A DNA stretch of 64,000 bases from Bacteroidota bacterium (GCA_018267135.1 JAFDZA010000007.1:78216-142215), one strand, 5' to 3'. Shown: positions 54,844 through 63,877, counted from the first letter of the stretch. Numbers and translations: made by a program. The notes: generated by a model not told the origin, from the sequence alone.

Positions 54844-55020
54844 TTAAGCGTACTGGATTAGTTCCCACGTTACCGCTTTGCCTGCATACGGTGGCATAGT
54901 ATTGCCCTGAGCTATGGGTGCGGTTGTAGTTGGCCATCCAACTACCTTCCACACACCGCTTTCAGGACAAGACTCACCTGTGCCGGCTTGGGTGCCAAGT
55001 GGTTTTCTACTGTGATTCAT
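54844..55020 (-). CDS. Small conserved-looking protein (58 aa)
   Basis: MNHSRKPLGTQAGTGESCPE, then SGVWKVVGWP, APIAQGNTMPPYAGKAVTWEL. The Gly/Pro/Trp pattern (CPESGVW...IAxGxxMPPYxGKAVTWEL) looks like a compact beta fold and resembles a family of short proteins found singly or as tail domains in several phyla; I cannot name it. Third of a small leftward gene group ending at the terminator. Confidence 0.55.
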   Translation of the reverse strand: MNHSRKPLGTQAGTGESCPESGVWKVVGWPTTTAPIAQGNTMPPYAGKAVTWELIQYA

Positions 55021-55045
55021 AAAATCAATGTTGAAAACTGTCCCC

Positions 55046-55162
55046 TTATTTGGATACCCGGTGGAGTACGACTCCGGTCAGGTGATTGCTTTTGTCAAAC
55101 AGATAGGCTACTTTTGAGTTGTTAGGCATCTGGGGTAACCTAAGATTTTTGGAGGCCAGCAT
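55046..55162 (-). CDS. Very small ORF (38 aa)
   Basis: Starts MLASKNLRLPQ and ends GVVLHRVSK; the core (SKVAYLFDKSNHLTGVVL) reads as two strands. The ATG lies 1 nt after the stop of the 131-aa gene, and the 58-aa gene follows 25 nt later, which supports an operon of three small genes. Weak on its own. Confidence 0.35.
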   Translation of the reverse strand: MLASKNLRLPQMPNNSKVAYLFDKSNHLTGVVLHRVSK

Positions 55163-55163
55163 A

Positions 55164-55559
55164 TCATCCCATACTGTTGGCCTTCTTTTTTTTCTGAAGC
55201 ATTTTAAAATACCTTTTTCCGTTCTCCTTCACTTCGTCAATGTCGAAACTTATATTCTCGTTCTCATTTCGATAGTCTATTCCAAGCTGACTAAGTAATC
55301 TCTTTATCCGCAGGTAATAGTAATCGCCCGCTTTAAGTACCTTGAAAGTATAATCATCTTCTGCATCAACTGGAATAAGAAAAAGCACATCGGTTGAGTC
55401 CTTCTTCTTGCCGATTTTGAAGAATTTATTTTTTTCAAAGTCAATTAATTTAATAGCTCCAGTGCTAAAGCCAAGTTTACCACTCTTATGCACGGTAGCC
55501 TTTATTACCCCAAATTTGTCTTCTGGCTCAAAATATTCTATGTCTTCAATCCCTGTCAT
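55164..55559 (-). CDS. Hypothetical protein (131 aa)
   Basis: No signal peptide or membrane segment. The N-terminal half reads like a cold-shock/S1-type beta barrel (FGVIKATVHKSGKLGFSTGAI); the C-terminal half is helical and ends in a Lys-rich tail (KKKKANSMG). It could bind nucleic acid. First of a leftward trio of small genes. Upstream 55560-55805 is AT-rich with no gene. Confidence 0.5.
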   Translation of the reverse strand: MTGIEDIEYFEPEDKFGVIKATVHKSGKLGFSTGAIKLIDFEKNKFFKIGKKKDSTDVLFLIPVDAEDDYTFKVLKAGDYYYLRIKRLLSQLGIDYRNENENISFDIDEVKENGKRYFKMLQKKKKANSMG

Positions 55560-55805
55560 ATCTGGTACGAAATAACAAATTTTTTGCTATATTTCAAAAT
55601 CCAATCCATTTTTAAGTTCATTTCTATATACATTTTCTAAATATTTATTTATGTTGATAAGTATTTAAATATTTGGTAATCAAATTATTAAATATTTTAA
55701 ATAGCTGCCAATCCAATACGAATATTTTTTATAAAAAATGCTAATGTTTTACTTGTTCGATTACCATGTAAATCCTATTCAGCATGGTTAATGATTGAAT
55801 CGACT

Positions 55806-56132
55806 TTATATACTCTTAAAGACGATGGGAAGTATCGTGCCTATATCCATTAAAAAACTGCTCAATCTCAATGTTTGATGGCAATATTGTAAAACATCAA
55901 CCAGCACCAACGCTTGCACACTATCTATTTTAATTTTCCCTTTGGTTTTCCCCAAGTCGAGTATCCTGTTTTCTTTGGTACGCAGCTTCATGTAAAGTTG
56001 GCGAAGAATATAAGTAGAGTAACATTGCTCTTTGGTGAGCTTTGAGTTGGCCGTTACTGAAACCGATACAATTGCGTTCAACAGTTCTCGCACTGTTTCC
56101 AAATCGATGCTGATAGACTTTGTGAGTAGCAT
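55806..56132 (-). CDS. Hypothetical helical protein (108 aa)
   Basis: Helical throughout, with LETVRELLNAIVSVSVTANSKLT and LVLVDVLQYCHQTLRL; no known motif. It lies 3 nt after the 70-aa gene in a three-gene leftward set (56926 to 55806) that probably forms the element's early region. Confidence 0.5.
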   Translation of the reverse strand: MLLTKSISIDLETVRELLNAIVSVSVTANSKLTKEQCYSTYILRQLYMKLRTKENRILDLGKTKGKIKIDSVQALVLVDVLQYCHQTLRLSSFLMDIGTILPIVFKSI

Positions 56133-56135
56133 AGG

Positions 56136-56348
56136 CTATAACACAATATATGTTTCGCTGAAAGGTGAATCCCGCTTGACCACTTCAAACCTCTTATGCC
56201 TGAACACTATGGCATAGTCCCGCATGAACTCGCATAGCGAGCAAGCGGCAAGCGCATCAACGTGAAGGTGGCCGTGCTTCGTTTCAAAATCTCGTATTGC
56301 CTGCAATGTATAGGCAACGCCTTCCGCAAAGTCTTTTGTCTGTTTCAT
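56136..56348 (-). CDS. Hypothetical small protein (70 aa)
   Basis: Contains HGHLHVDALAACSLCEFMRDY with two Cys and three His, a possible metal site. The start overlaps the 193-aa gene by 4 nt (ATGA), so it is translationally coupled. Function unknown. Confidence 0.5.
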   Translation of the reverse strand: MKQTKDFAEGVAYTLQAIRDFETKHGHLHVDALAACSLCEFMRDYAIVFRHKRFEVVKRDSPFSETYIVL

Positions 56349-56926
56349 CGTTTGGTGAAATATTTTTCTTTGTAACTGATATAGAAATGATTGATCTGCT
56401 CAGGCGTAAAGCGGCCATCATTCTGCAACTTGGACAGGTAGAAGTTCAAGTCCTCGATGCTCATGAAACGTGGACGTTCTATGGAAAGCGGATCGGTTTT
56501 CTCCGCCCGCGTGGTCACATAAAGGCTGTTCCTCACCGTAGTGGCTGTTGGGTTTTTGCGCACGAGCCAATAGAATTTTTTTAGAAACTCCACGAGCCTT
56601 TTGTCTTCAGCGTACATGGTTTTGTGCCATTCCATCGTGTCGTAGTACAGCGTGAACATCAATTCGTATTCAAGCGGGTTTTTGGTGATGCGTTTGTACC
56701 AGTCTGCGCATTTGAGCCGGGTGATTTTTGGGTTGACCGTGTTCTTGTCGAGATACCCAGCCTCGAAGTCGCGCACTATCCAATTGGTCAGCACATCGGT
56801 TTTGTCCTGTTTTTCTTCCATCCCGATTTTCTTTGAGTAGCCCACCAGCTCACGCCCATTCTCCATCACCAGCACACGGCAGTAAGTGCTGTTCTCTTTG
56901 TCCCATTTTCTGATTTTGTCGTTCAT
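56345..56926 (-). CDS. Hypothetical element protein (193 aa)
   Basis: Soluble, with RFMSIEDLNFYLSKLQNDGRFTPEQINHFYISYKE at the C-terminus (described here in parts: RFMSIEDLNF and FTPEQINHFYISYKE). First gene of the early set; a palindrome (56962-56979) lies 36 bp upstream and probably controls it. No family recognised. Confidence 0.5.
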   Translation of the reverse strand: MNDKIRKWDKENSTYCRVLVMENGRELVGYSKKIGMEEKQDKTDVLTNWIVRDFEAGYLDKNTVNPKITRLKCADWYKRITKNPLEYELMFTLYYDTMEWHKTMYAEDKRLVEFLKKFYWLVRKNPTATTVRNSLYVTTRAEKTDPLSIERPRFMSIEDLNFYLSKLQNDGRFTPEQINHFYISYKEKYFTKR

Positions 56927-56961
56927 GGTTTTGGTTTTAAAAATTCTCCTAACTGTTCTTT

Positions 56962-56979
56962 GTTAACATGGATGTTAAC
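56962..56979. promoter_or_regulatory. Operator-like palindrome before the early gene set
   Basis: GTTAACATGGATGTTAAC has perfect 8-bp arms around GG; a third half-site, TTAACATGGG, follows at 56987-56996. It lies 36 bp upstream of the 193-aa gene, in the 315-bp gap 56927-57241. Confidence 0.5.
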
Positions 56980-57086
56980 TATTTGCTTAACATGGGTTGT
57001 CCTGACAAGTAAACCTCATACAGTGAACATTCTGAATAACTCCTTTTACAAAGAGTTTTATCCTAACTGTAAACTGATTATGGATC

Positions 57087-57112
57087 GGGCAAAAAAATTG
57101 CCCAGTTGGCAA
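57087..57112. repeat. TTGCC inverted-repeat cluster
   Basis: GGGCAA-N5-TTGCCC (57087-57103) overlaps TTGCC-N5-GGCAA (57098-57112); another TTGCCC follows near 57126. Located between the HTH gene and the early set. It may be a control site, an excision/Xis site or a replication origin. Confidence 0.35.
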
Positions 57113-57241
57113 TAGTTTTCCTGTGTTGCCCATTTTTGAAATGGCTACAGTCAGGATTTGCATGGGCACACCTTAGCTGTCGGAATGCCAATGCCGATAT
57201 GGTGGGGATGGGTTAGGGGCTGCGTGTGCGGTAGAAAGACT

Positions 57242-57712
57242 TCATGCGTTGTTAGCTAGTTTTCTTACTCTATGGTCATTGAAATGATTGGCAACGGATT
57301 GGTCTTTTATCAACTGCCTCATACGGGCAAGTTCGCTGGTCATTATTTTCCACTGGCCTCCATCGCCCGATGGCTGCATGGCTTTGAGTTTCCCCGTCTC
57401 GCACAGGTTTCGCACGTGACTTGTACTCCAGCCTATGGATTGGGCGAACTTCCTCACCGACAAATATTTTTTGTGTGGTATGGCGATGTCCTGCACTAAC
57501 TCAACTAATTCTTTGAGACGTTGTTCTTGGCCTTTGATGAGTTCCATCAACAGTCGGGTATCTGGTGATATGGCTTCAGTGCTTTTCAATTCTAGTTGCC
57601 TATGTTGTGTTGACAAATTTTTTATCCAACAAGTCGGAAGTGCAGGGCAAAATGATTGCCCTGTCCATCCTTTCATCTGTTCCTTCGGGGGATCAGAATT
57701 GTTGTGGCACAA
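57242..57712 (-). CDS. HTH/excisionase-like DNA-binding protein
   Basis: Up to 156 aa; the true start is probably further in (for example Met56 at 57547), because the first 35 codons look non-coding. A helix-turn-helix reads KKYLSVRKFAQSIGWSTSHV, then RNLCETGKLKAMQ and QWKIMTSEL, the winged-helix pattern of excisionase/MerR-like proteins. At the far end of the element from the integrase, it may be the directionality factor. Confidence 0.65.
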   Translation of the reverse strand: MCHNNSDPPKEQMKGWTGQSFCPALPTCWIKNLSTQHRQLELKSTEAISPDTRLLMELIKGQEQRLKELVELVQDIAIPHKKYLSVRKFAQSIGWSTSHVRNLCETGKLKAMQPSGDGGQWKIMTSELARMRQLIKDQSVANHFNDHRVRKLANNA

Positions 57713-57749
57713 AGCAGGGGATTATGGCGAAATGAAAACAGTCCCTAAA

Positions 57750-57763
57750 GGGTTCCGGAACCC
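57750..57763. repeat. 14-bp perfect palindrome
   Basis: GGGTTCCGGAACCC, preceded by CCCTAAAGGG. It lies in the 108-bp gap between the HTH gene and the RteC-like gene, near the presumed right border of the element. Function unknown. Confidence 0.4.
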
Positions 57764-57820
57764 CCAGAAGTCTTTTAACTTATTGATTTACAGAGAGAAA
57801 TATTTTGAAACTTCTTAAAA

Positions 57821-58999
57821 TTAATTGCTTGAACTTTTGATGTGAGCCAACAATTTTAAAACGTCTGCTTGAACTGCTTCTTTGGCTGAAGCTTCTACGT
57901 TGTAAAATTTCGATCTAAAGCTGTCATGTGAAATCGTTTCGGTGCGGTTGGTACTCATGTTTTGAGCAAAGAAACGGATGACTTCGATGGTGTTCTTGTT
58001 TTTGATCAGTCCCGTTTCCATCAATATCCTGACGAAATACGCCACCTGTGAAACGGAGGACTCGGTGTAAATCTTGAAATCTTTTCGCATCTGGTTTTCT
58101 GTTGTCTTATCGAGTTTGAAGGAGAAGGAGAGTTGATGCTTCCTCTCAAGGAAAATCATTTCTTCGATGACCCACTCAGTGAGCTGGGTCTTTAACGACT
58201 TGAGCGATGGCTTATAAGCGAAACTGGGTTTTTCTTGCTGTTGATTTATCGATTTCAGATAATAAGCAAGTGCTTCAAGTTGCCCGGACAGAGTTGTTTT
58301 TGATTGATAGGTTTCTTTGATGATTTTGGCACAATACGTGAAAAATTTTGTCGAATTGAAGTTGATATAAATCATGGAAGTACATAGTTGTTTCTCCAAT
58401 TCTTTGATGAGAATATCAGATAAAGAAAGTTCGTTGATTTCAGTAAATAATTCTTTCAAATAAATGAGCTTCCGAAATGAAATCTTGACTTCTGATTTGT
58501 GAATAAAATCGTAGAAAGGCTCTGTTGATATTTTGATAGCATCTGTGCGAATACTCTTGTCCTTCAAACGTTTTTGTAGTTTCGGTAGTCTCTCCAAAAA
58601 ATCGGACGCAGTTATGCTTCTATAACTGTCGGGGATTTTAGAGGAAAGATCAAAATAGCGGGAGAAGTGCTTTTCTATAAAAGACAATAGCTCTTCCAGC
58701 TTCTGATGAACAAGGATATTGATATTCTCTACGGAATTCTCATGGTCTAAAATAGCTCGGTTCTGCTGCCAATTGGGAAAAAAATTGTTAAGGTGCTTAT
58801 CTACCAGTTCGATCAAAAGGGTCTGATGGCGTTGGATATAAAGCTCTATCTTTTTATCACAATCCAAACTGAAAGCCTGACGGATAAAAGCTTTCTTTAT
58901 GCGTTCTGTTTCATGTGAAATGTCGCTGAATAGTTTTTGTTGATTTTCATTTTTGATGTTTCCAATTAGAATTTCAAGGGTATCGAATTCGTATTTCAT
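57821..58999 (-). CDS. RteC-like protein
   Basis: 392 aa, helical. The C-terminal part matches RteC (YTESSVSQVAYFVRILMETGLI, then IIRFFAQNMSTNRTETIS-like sequence and SHDSFRSKFYNVEASAKEAV). In Bacteroides conjugative transposons RteC is a transcription factor that controls excision genes. No conjugation genes are visible in the window, so it may belong to an element extending to the right, or be a chromosomal copy. Confidence 0.75.
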   Translation of the reverse strand: MKYEFDTLEILIGNIKNENQQKLFSDISHETERIKKAFIRQAFSLDCDKKIELYIQRHQTLLIELVDKHLNNFFPNWQQNRAILDHENSVENINILVHQKLEELLSFIEKHFSRYFDLSSKIPDSYRSITASDFLERLPKLQKRLKDKSIRTDAIKISTEPFYDFIHKSEVKISFRKLIYLKELFTEINELSLSDILIKELEKQLCTSMIYINFNSTKFFTYCAKIIKETYQSKTTLSGQLEALAYYLKSINQQQEKPSFAYKPSLKSLKTQLTEWVIEEMIFLERKHQLSFSFKLDKTTENQMRKDFKIYTESSVSQVAYFVRILMETGLIKNKNTIEVIRFFAQNMSTNRTETISHDSFRSKFYNVEASAKEAVQADVLKLLAHIKSSSN

Positions 59000-59183
59000 A
59001 AGTTTAGCGTTTATTCAGCAAATTATCCGCTTAAACGACCAATTCTGATATTCGTTAGAAATACTTTCAAAATTACTGATGAAATATTAGGATTCTAAAA
59101 CTCAATCAGAAATTGCTTCCCTTTGGGTTGTTTTTTTGAATAACCTATTTTTCCTTTTATCAAAAAAAAGGAATGACTTAGAA

Positions 59184-62100
59184 TCACCGATTTTTTTCAA
59201 TGCCAGACTTAGCTCTAGCGATAAGTGACCTAAAATATTGAGCAATAACATCGTATATTACTAATTCATAGATGCGCTGCTTGGATCTCATAAATCTATT
59301 TATAAACATGTGAGAATAGCTTGCTAATAAATCAAAGCTGTGCAACTTAGAATCTCCCGATGCAATGACTATTTGTTCAGCACATTCTGTGATCTTTATT
59401 TTCCTTTTTTCAAATACTTGCCAAACTGGGTAGTACTCATGTTCTTGTGTAATTGTATTAAACATCATTTCAATATTTTCCCTTTCTGCTCGAAATTTAT
59501 TACTCAATTGCTTTTTCACATCTGAATTCTCTGCCTCAAATTCACTTGCAAATCCTTGTGCTAATTTTTGCATGAGATCATGCTTTTGATTCAAATTTAG
59601 GCCAAATGAATCAAGCATATCATTAACACCCTTGATAGCAAATTGCCATCTAATTTTATCCCCATGATCTCCATCTAGCATTGACAGTATTTCAAGACTC
59701 GCCAAAGAGTCATGAAAGAACAAAGATTCTGAAACCTCTATATTATTCTCCCCATATCTTTCAATCTCTCTAACATAGGTGTCGGCTTGTATTTTCCATA
59801 TTAGCCGGAGTTCTACCAGTGGTTGTAACTCATTATTGATAAATTTTGTTATTTCTTCAAGTAAAGCACTAGAGCCCAAAAATCTCAGCCTAAGGTGATG
59901 ATCTGGGTCAGCATACCTAATGAAGAAAAACTTTTCCAAAATCTTTTTGGCCGTTAGCTGTTCGACAAATTTCTTCACATAATCTGTGAGTATAGTATCT
60001 GCGGATTTTACGCCACAATAAATTTTTATGTATTGCCACTTTTGCCCTGGTGTAAACACCCTTCCCGCAATTCCAGTTACGAGCGCAGATCCATTTGTGT
60101 CAGAAGATTTTGGTCTTGGTTTTATCCAAGGTACGATTATTTCGTTCGTCAACATGGAATCACCATTTTGAACTATAAGGTTCTCAGTATTAAAAAGGCA
60201 CTCATGTAAAAAAATACTTTCTTGCTTAATTAATTCTTGGGCGAGTATCTTTTGACAGTGCTCTTGTCGAATGTTTATTGGCAATTGATTGTCGCCCTCA
60301 GAGATGGTGACAATATCGGGGATTTCATTTTCTATAAAATATGAGATAAGTTTTTTCTGTAAATCTGAAATTTGAATGTTTTTATCATTTGTGAGATTAT
60401 GAATTTTTAATGACCACCTTGCTTTACTTAAGATGGTTTTGCCATACCTGACTCTTGGCAAGTAAGAAAATTGATTGAGGAAGCCCCAATCCCATGATAA
60501 AACTGCTTTAATATTTTGGAATTGTAAATCACATAAAAAATGGTAATGAGGTATTGGATTTAATGAGAAGTTATGTGCGGTGGTTAGCCTTGGGATTACT
60601 TCCTTCTCGAACTTCTTGGATCTAAGAACTACTTTGTTGTTCCTTACTGACACCATTAAATCATTTAAAGTTATTGTATGGTCTTCCTCAACAGAGGGTC
60701 TTGTCAAAAGCGAAATTTCATATTTTCGCATAGTAGGCCTGTTTAAAATATTGCCCAATCTAGCCTCAGGAATGTGCAAGATTTCAGCAAATATTTTGTC
60801 AGGCTCAATGGATTCTTCAGCACAAAGTGTAGTTTCAACAAATTCTTTGATTTTTTTATCTACAAAACAAAACCTGCCGAGAAGGTTTCCAGCCGATGGG
60901 CCGGATGTGATGGCATGAAATAGTAAAAAATTATCTCGATCTATCTCAAAGTTTGATTTGCTAAACACATTGCATAATGTGTAGGCTGAGTCCGGTAGCG
61001 ACTTTTCGTCCGAAATCTTATTCCTGAAAATTTTTTCTAGTTCTATATCTTTTATTTCAACTTCGCGAGATTTTGTTTTTAATGATTCCTCGAGCTTTCC
61101 AAATAAATAACCTGTCCAATCTGGGTTCCATGCAGGTTGCTGAGGTAGCAAGGTTTGTCTAAAAAATAAGCCTTCAAGTAGTGGTGAATTATCCGAACCT
61201 CCTTGCTCGTTTGCTGGATACCCGATTCCTGTTTCTGGATCGAGGGCTTCTAAAAGTGATATTTCTTCAGATTCATATTTTTTTATAAACTCCTCCTTAA
61301 ATTTTAATAAGTTGGTTGTAGTTGGTGTGGGGGTAATTTTGGCTAATAGATTGATGGCCTTGTTGAGTTCGTCAGTGACAACATCGCTAAGGAGGGCCTT
61401 TTCTGTTGGTTTGTAAAGGTCACATTGCAATAGTTTTCCTGCATCAAAGTTTAGTCCCCACTCCTTAATTCGGGATAGAATTGGTTTGTAAACTTCAATA
61501 GGAGAACCAATCCCGTGTTTATCCAGAATAGAAAGCTGATTGATTATATTTTCTAGTTCTCTATGAAATTCCGAGGCTTGTCGCAATTGTTGAATATTAG
61601 TCAGTACCTGTGTATGATATTCAGTACCTGTTACTCTCGGTTCAAGCTCTGTGATAAGCAGGCACTCTTCTATCATTTCGTTAATGAAATCGATAGCATC
61701 CTCCTTGCTAATGTCTTCGGTTACAATAGAGTCTATTAATTCAGCTACACTAGCACCAGATTTCGCAGCATCTATAATTTTATCAAGATAAATTGATTTT
61801 GAAGCGCTTGCCAAGACGTGAATTCGTGACTCAGTATTAAGTTGATATTTAACGAATCGATATTTGTCTCCGATACTGTATAAAGTGTTATTGGTTTGCC
61901 ACTTAACCTCGTTCATTACACCCTGATTACTCAGGATACTTTTAACTAATGAACTCAGGAAATGAGAGTCGAGTCTTGTTTTCTTTTGAAAATTGGATTC
62001 AGAAGACAATTTGATTTCTGTTTTGTTCCCCCATTGACCTATTGAAACACCAGCGAAAGTTCCAAAAGGTGTGCACCTGTAACAAGCACGCAGCCAATAA

Positions 62101-62315
62101 CGAAAGATGGCCAAGGATAATTTTTCTACATCCTTGCTATCAAATTGATTTGATTGCAATTTTTCTATTTCTTGAACTAATGAAGGAGAGGCAAGAAATA
62201 ACGCCTCTTTAAAATTTTGGTTATCTAAGATAGACGATATGCCGTTGGAAAAGAGTTGTTCCAAACCAGCCAAAGGTGTCCTAAGAAAAAAGAAATCAAA
62301 AGGTTTATAAATCAA
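59184..62315 (-). CDS. lanB: Class I lanthipeptide dehydratase (LanB), full length
   Basis: 1043 aa. The N-terminal glutamylation domain starts FFFLRTPLAGLEQLF and has RYWLRACYRCTPFGTFAG, a family signature. The C-terminal elimination (SpaB_C) domain shows YIKIYCGVKSADTILTDYV and FFIRYADPDHHLRLRFLG. LanB uses glutamyl-tRNA to dehydrate Ser/Thr of the precursor. It ends the visible lan operon, 35 nt after lanC. DNA is strongly AT-rich compared with the core genome, which suggests transfer. Confidence 0.93.
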   Translation of the reverse strand: MIYKPFDFFFLRTPLAGLEQLFSNGISSILDNQNFKEALFLASPSLVQEIEKLQSNQFDSKDVEKLSLAIFRYWLRACYRCTPFGTFAGVSIGQWGNKTEIKLSSESNFQKKTRLDSHFLSSLVKSILSNQGVMNEVKWQTNNTLYSIGDKYRFVKYQLNTESRIHVLASASKSIYLDKIIDAAKSGASVAELIDSIVTEDISKEDAIDFINEMIEECLLITELEPRVTGTEYHTQVLTNIQQLRQASEFHRELENIINQLSILDKHGIGSPIEVYKPILSRIKEWGLNFDAGKLLQCDLYKPTEKALLSDVVTDELNKAINLLAKITPTPTTTNLLKFKEEFIKKYESEEISLLEALDPETGIGYPANEQGGSDNSPLLEGLFFRQTLLPQQPAWNPDWTGYLFGKLEESLKTKSREVEIKDIELEKIFRNKISDEKSLPDSAYTLCNVFSKSNFEIDRDNFLLFHAITSGPSAGNLLGRFCFVDKKIKEFVETTLCAEESIEPDKIFAEILHIPEARLGNILNRPTMRKYEISLLTRPSVEEDHTITLNDLMVSVRNNKVVLRSKKFEKEVIPRLTTAHNFSLNPIPHYHFLCDLQFQNIKAVLSWDWGFLNQFSYLPRVRYGKTILSKARWSLKIHNLTNDKNIQISDLQKKLISYFIENEIPDIVTISEGDNQLPINIRQEHCQKILAQELIKQESIFLHECLFNTENLIVQNGDSMLTNEIIVPWIKPRPKSSDTNGSALVTGIAGRVFTPGQKWQYIKIYCGVKSADTILTDYVKKFVEQLTAKKILEKFFFIRYADPDHHLRLRFLGSSALLEEITKFINNELQPLVELRLIWKIQADTYVREIERYGENNIEVSESLFFHDSLASLEILSMLDGDHGDKIRWQFAIKGVNDMLDSFGLNLNQKHDLMQKLAQGFASEFEAENSDVKKQLSNKFRAERENIEMMFNTITQEHEYYPVWQVFEKRKIKITECAEQIVIASGDSKLHSFDLLASYSHMFINRFMRSKQRIYELVIYDVIAQYFRSLIARAKSGIEKNR

Positions 62316-62350
62316 TATGAAAAGTAATTTTTGAAATTAATAATTGCAAT

Positions 62351-63622
62351 TTATAATAATAATGCCCTTTTCCATCCGCTCTGTGAATGGTCAAGTAAAT
62401 AAAGAAAAGTTAGGCCAATACCAGTAAGCCCTTCAAGAAATCCTGTGTCGGAAATCCAAGCAGTTTCTGAAAACTGATTGATGGAAAAACTTTTAAAGTC
62501 ACCTATTTCTTTTTCTTCAGACATAGAATCAAAAGATTTATTTATCCAAAAATTCATTCTGTCTGTTATAATTTGATTATTAAAATATCTATTCAGTTCT
62601 TCATATAGCAAAATAATGCCGCAACTGCCCTTGCAAATACCAGCGTTAATTTGACCATCCATAGGATTAACATGAATAAGACTATTCGGGACATCCCTAT
62701 TTATCGTAATCATTAAGGTATCAAATGACTCCTCGAGAAATTGATTATCACCCAAGGACTTGAACCCGTTTAATAAAGCCAATGAGCTGCACAAGTCTCC
62801 ATAAGCCCACGAAAGCCTCGTGATTTTTTCTGGCTCATTGTCTGCTATTAACGAAGGATAGTGGCTTATGTTTGCGAAATTTCTTTTTCTACTTATTAGC
62901 CATTTCAGACAACCTCTAAGCAAACTGGTCGAGCGAACTTTCTCGATACCAAGTTCAATCATTTTCGAAAGGAATATTGCTATGCCTGCGATTCCATGTG
63001 GTAAACCCAAATTATACATAATCTTTTTATCATGATAATCCAAAGAAGTGTAATCAATCCAAGTTATACCCTGATTCGTTTTAATGGCAGACCGCTCAAG
63101 GGCTAGGATAATTTTTCGAAGGCATAGACTTGCGTCAACCTTAGAGGGCTTACTACTATTGGTTTTAAAAGATTCAATAAAATATACTCCATGTCCAATC
63201 AAACCATACATTAATGAGTAATAATTATATTTATCGAAAAGATCTACAGTGTTTTCGATGTGAATATCAATGTCATCTAGAATATCAATAGATTCCGCCT
63301 CCAAAATTTGTTCGTTAACTAGGTTTCGAATTAGCCAAGCTATCCCGGTAAAACCTTGATATAAAGAAGGTTGTTGGATTTCACTAATATGATCCAAGCA
63401 AAAGTTTAATAATTCATTTGATTTTTCGAGATACTTTTGTTGCTGGAACTTCTTATAATAGTATCCATAAAATAGTACACATCCAGAAAGACCTGAAAGA
63501 AGCGTGAATGGTTCTTCACTTTTCTCAACGAACCCACGATAAGATTTTTCGATGGATCTTTCTATCGAAAACAACAACGATTCTGAACCAGCCTTAGTGT
63601 CTAAGGGTAAAGAAAGGCTCAC
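62351..63622 (-). CDS. lanC: LanC-like lanthionine cyclase lacking two usual zinc ligands
   Basis: 423 aa. LanC repeats are visible (SGLSGCVLFYGYYY, YQGFTGIAWLIRN, YGLIGHGVYFIES, LPHGIAGIAIFLSKM, TGFLEGLTGIGLTFLYLL). The catalytic His in PHG is present. Where the family has WCYG and CHG (zinc ligands Cys, Cys-His), this protein has WAYG (near residue 272) and CKG (near residue 330), leaving one of three ligands. It adds precursor cysteines to dehydrated residues. Activity without zinc is doubtful unless other residues (for example the Cys in WAYGDLC) take over. Confidence 0.85.
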   Translation of the reverse strand: MSLSLPLDTKAGSESLLFSIERSIEKSYRGFVEKSEEPFTLLSGLSGCVLFYGYYYKKFQQQKYLEKSNELLNFCLDHISEIQQPSLYQGFTGIAWLIRNLVNEQILEAESIDILDDIDIHIENTVDLFDKYNYYSLMYGLIGHGVYFIESFKTNSSKPSKVDASLCLRKIILALERSAIKTNQGITWIDYTSLDYHDKKIMYNLGLPHGIAGIAIFLSKMIELGIEKVRSTSLLRGCLKWLISRKRNFANISHYPSLIADNEPEKITRLSWAYGDLCSSLALLNGFKSLGDNQFLEESFDTLMITINRDVPNSLIHVNPMDGQINAGICKGSCGIILLYEELNRYFNNQIITDRMNFWINKSFDSMSEEKEIGDFKSFSINQFSETAWISDTGFLEGLTGIGLTFLYLLDHSQSGWKRALLL

Positions 63623-63648
63623 TGTTCACTTAATTCTGAATGAACAAA

Positions 63649-63680
63649 ATAAAAAAAGGCAATTTGTGAAATTGCCTTTT
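63649..63680 (-). terminator. Attenuator between lanA and lanC
   Basis: AAAGGCAATTT-CAC-AAATTGCCTTT read leftward, a perfect 11-bp stem with a 3-nt loop, then a T-run. Partial termination here would give more precursor than enzyme. Confidence 0.75.
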
Positions 63681-63697
63681 CTCAACCATAAAGGAAA

Positions 63698-63877
63698 TTA
63701 ATTTTGACCTCCGCCGCATGAACTAACGCCTGTTGTTGCGCAATCAGTTGGATTATTTCTGCTGTGGCAACAAGCTCCGATTGATAAAATTCCGCCTTTA
63801 ATTTTAAGCATCTCTTTGCTTTGCAACTTTGAGATTGTCTCTGTATTTAGAGACAGCTTTTTTGTGACTTTTTTCAT
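63698..63877 (-). CDS. lanA: Class I lanthipeptide precursor peptide
   Basis: 59 aa. The leader is MKKVTKKLSLNTETISKLQS followed by KEMLKIKGG, the Bacteroidota LanA leader pattern with a GG cleavage site. The core of about 30 residues begins ILSIGACCHSR and ends TGVSSCGGGQN; it has four Cys (two adjacent) and seven Ser/Thr. The gene lies directly upstream of lanC and lanB. GG cleavage implies a C39-peptidase transporter, which must lie outside the window. Confidence 0.88.
   Translation of the reverse strand: MKKVTKKLSLNTETISKLQSKEMLKIKGGILSIGACCHSRNNPTDCATTGVSSCGGGQN

Noticed and set aside
54513..57694. 12-bp direct repeat CTTCGGGGGATC (54513-54524 and 57683-57694) as attachment or duplication site
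   Set aside because: Short, both copies are internal to the element, and neither matches the tRNA-Thr end.
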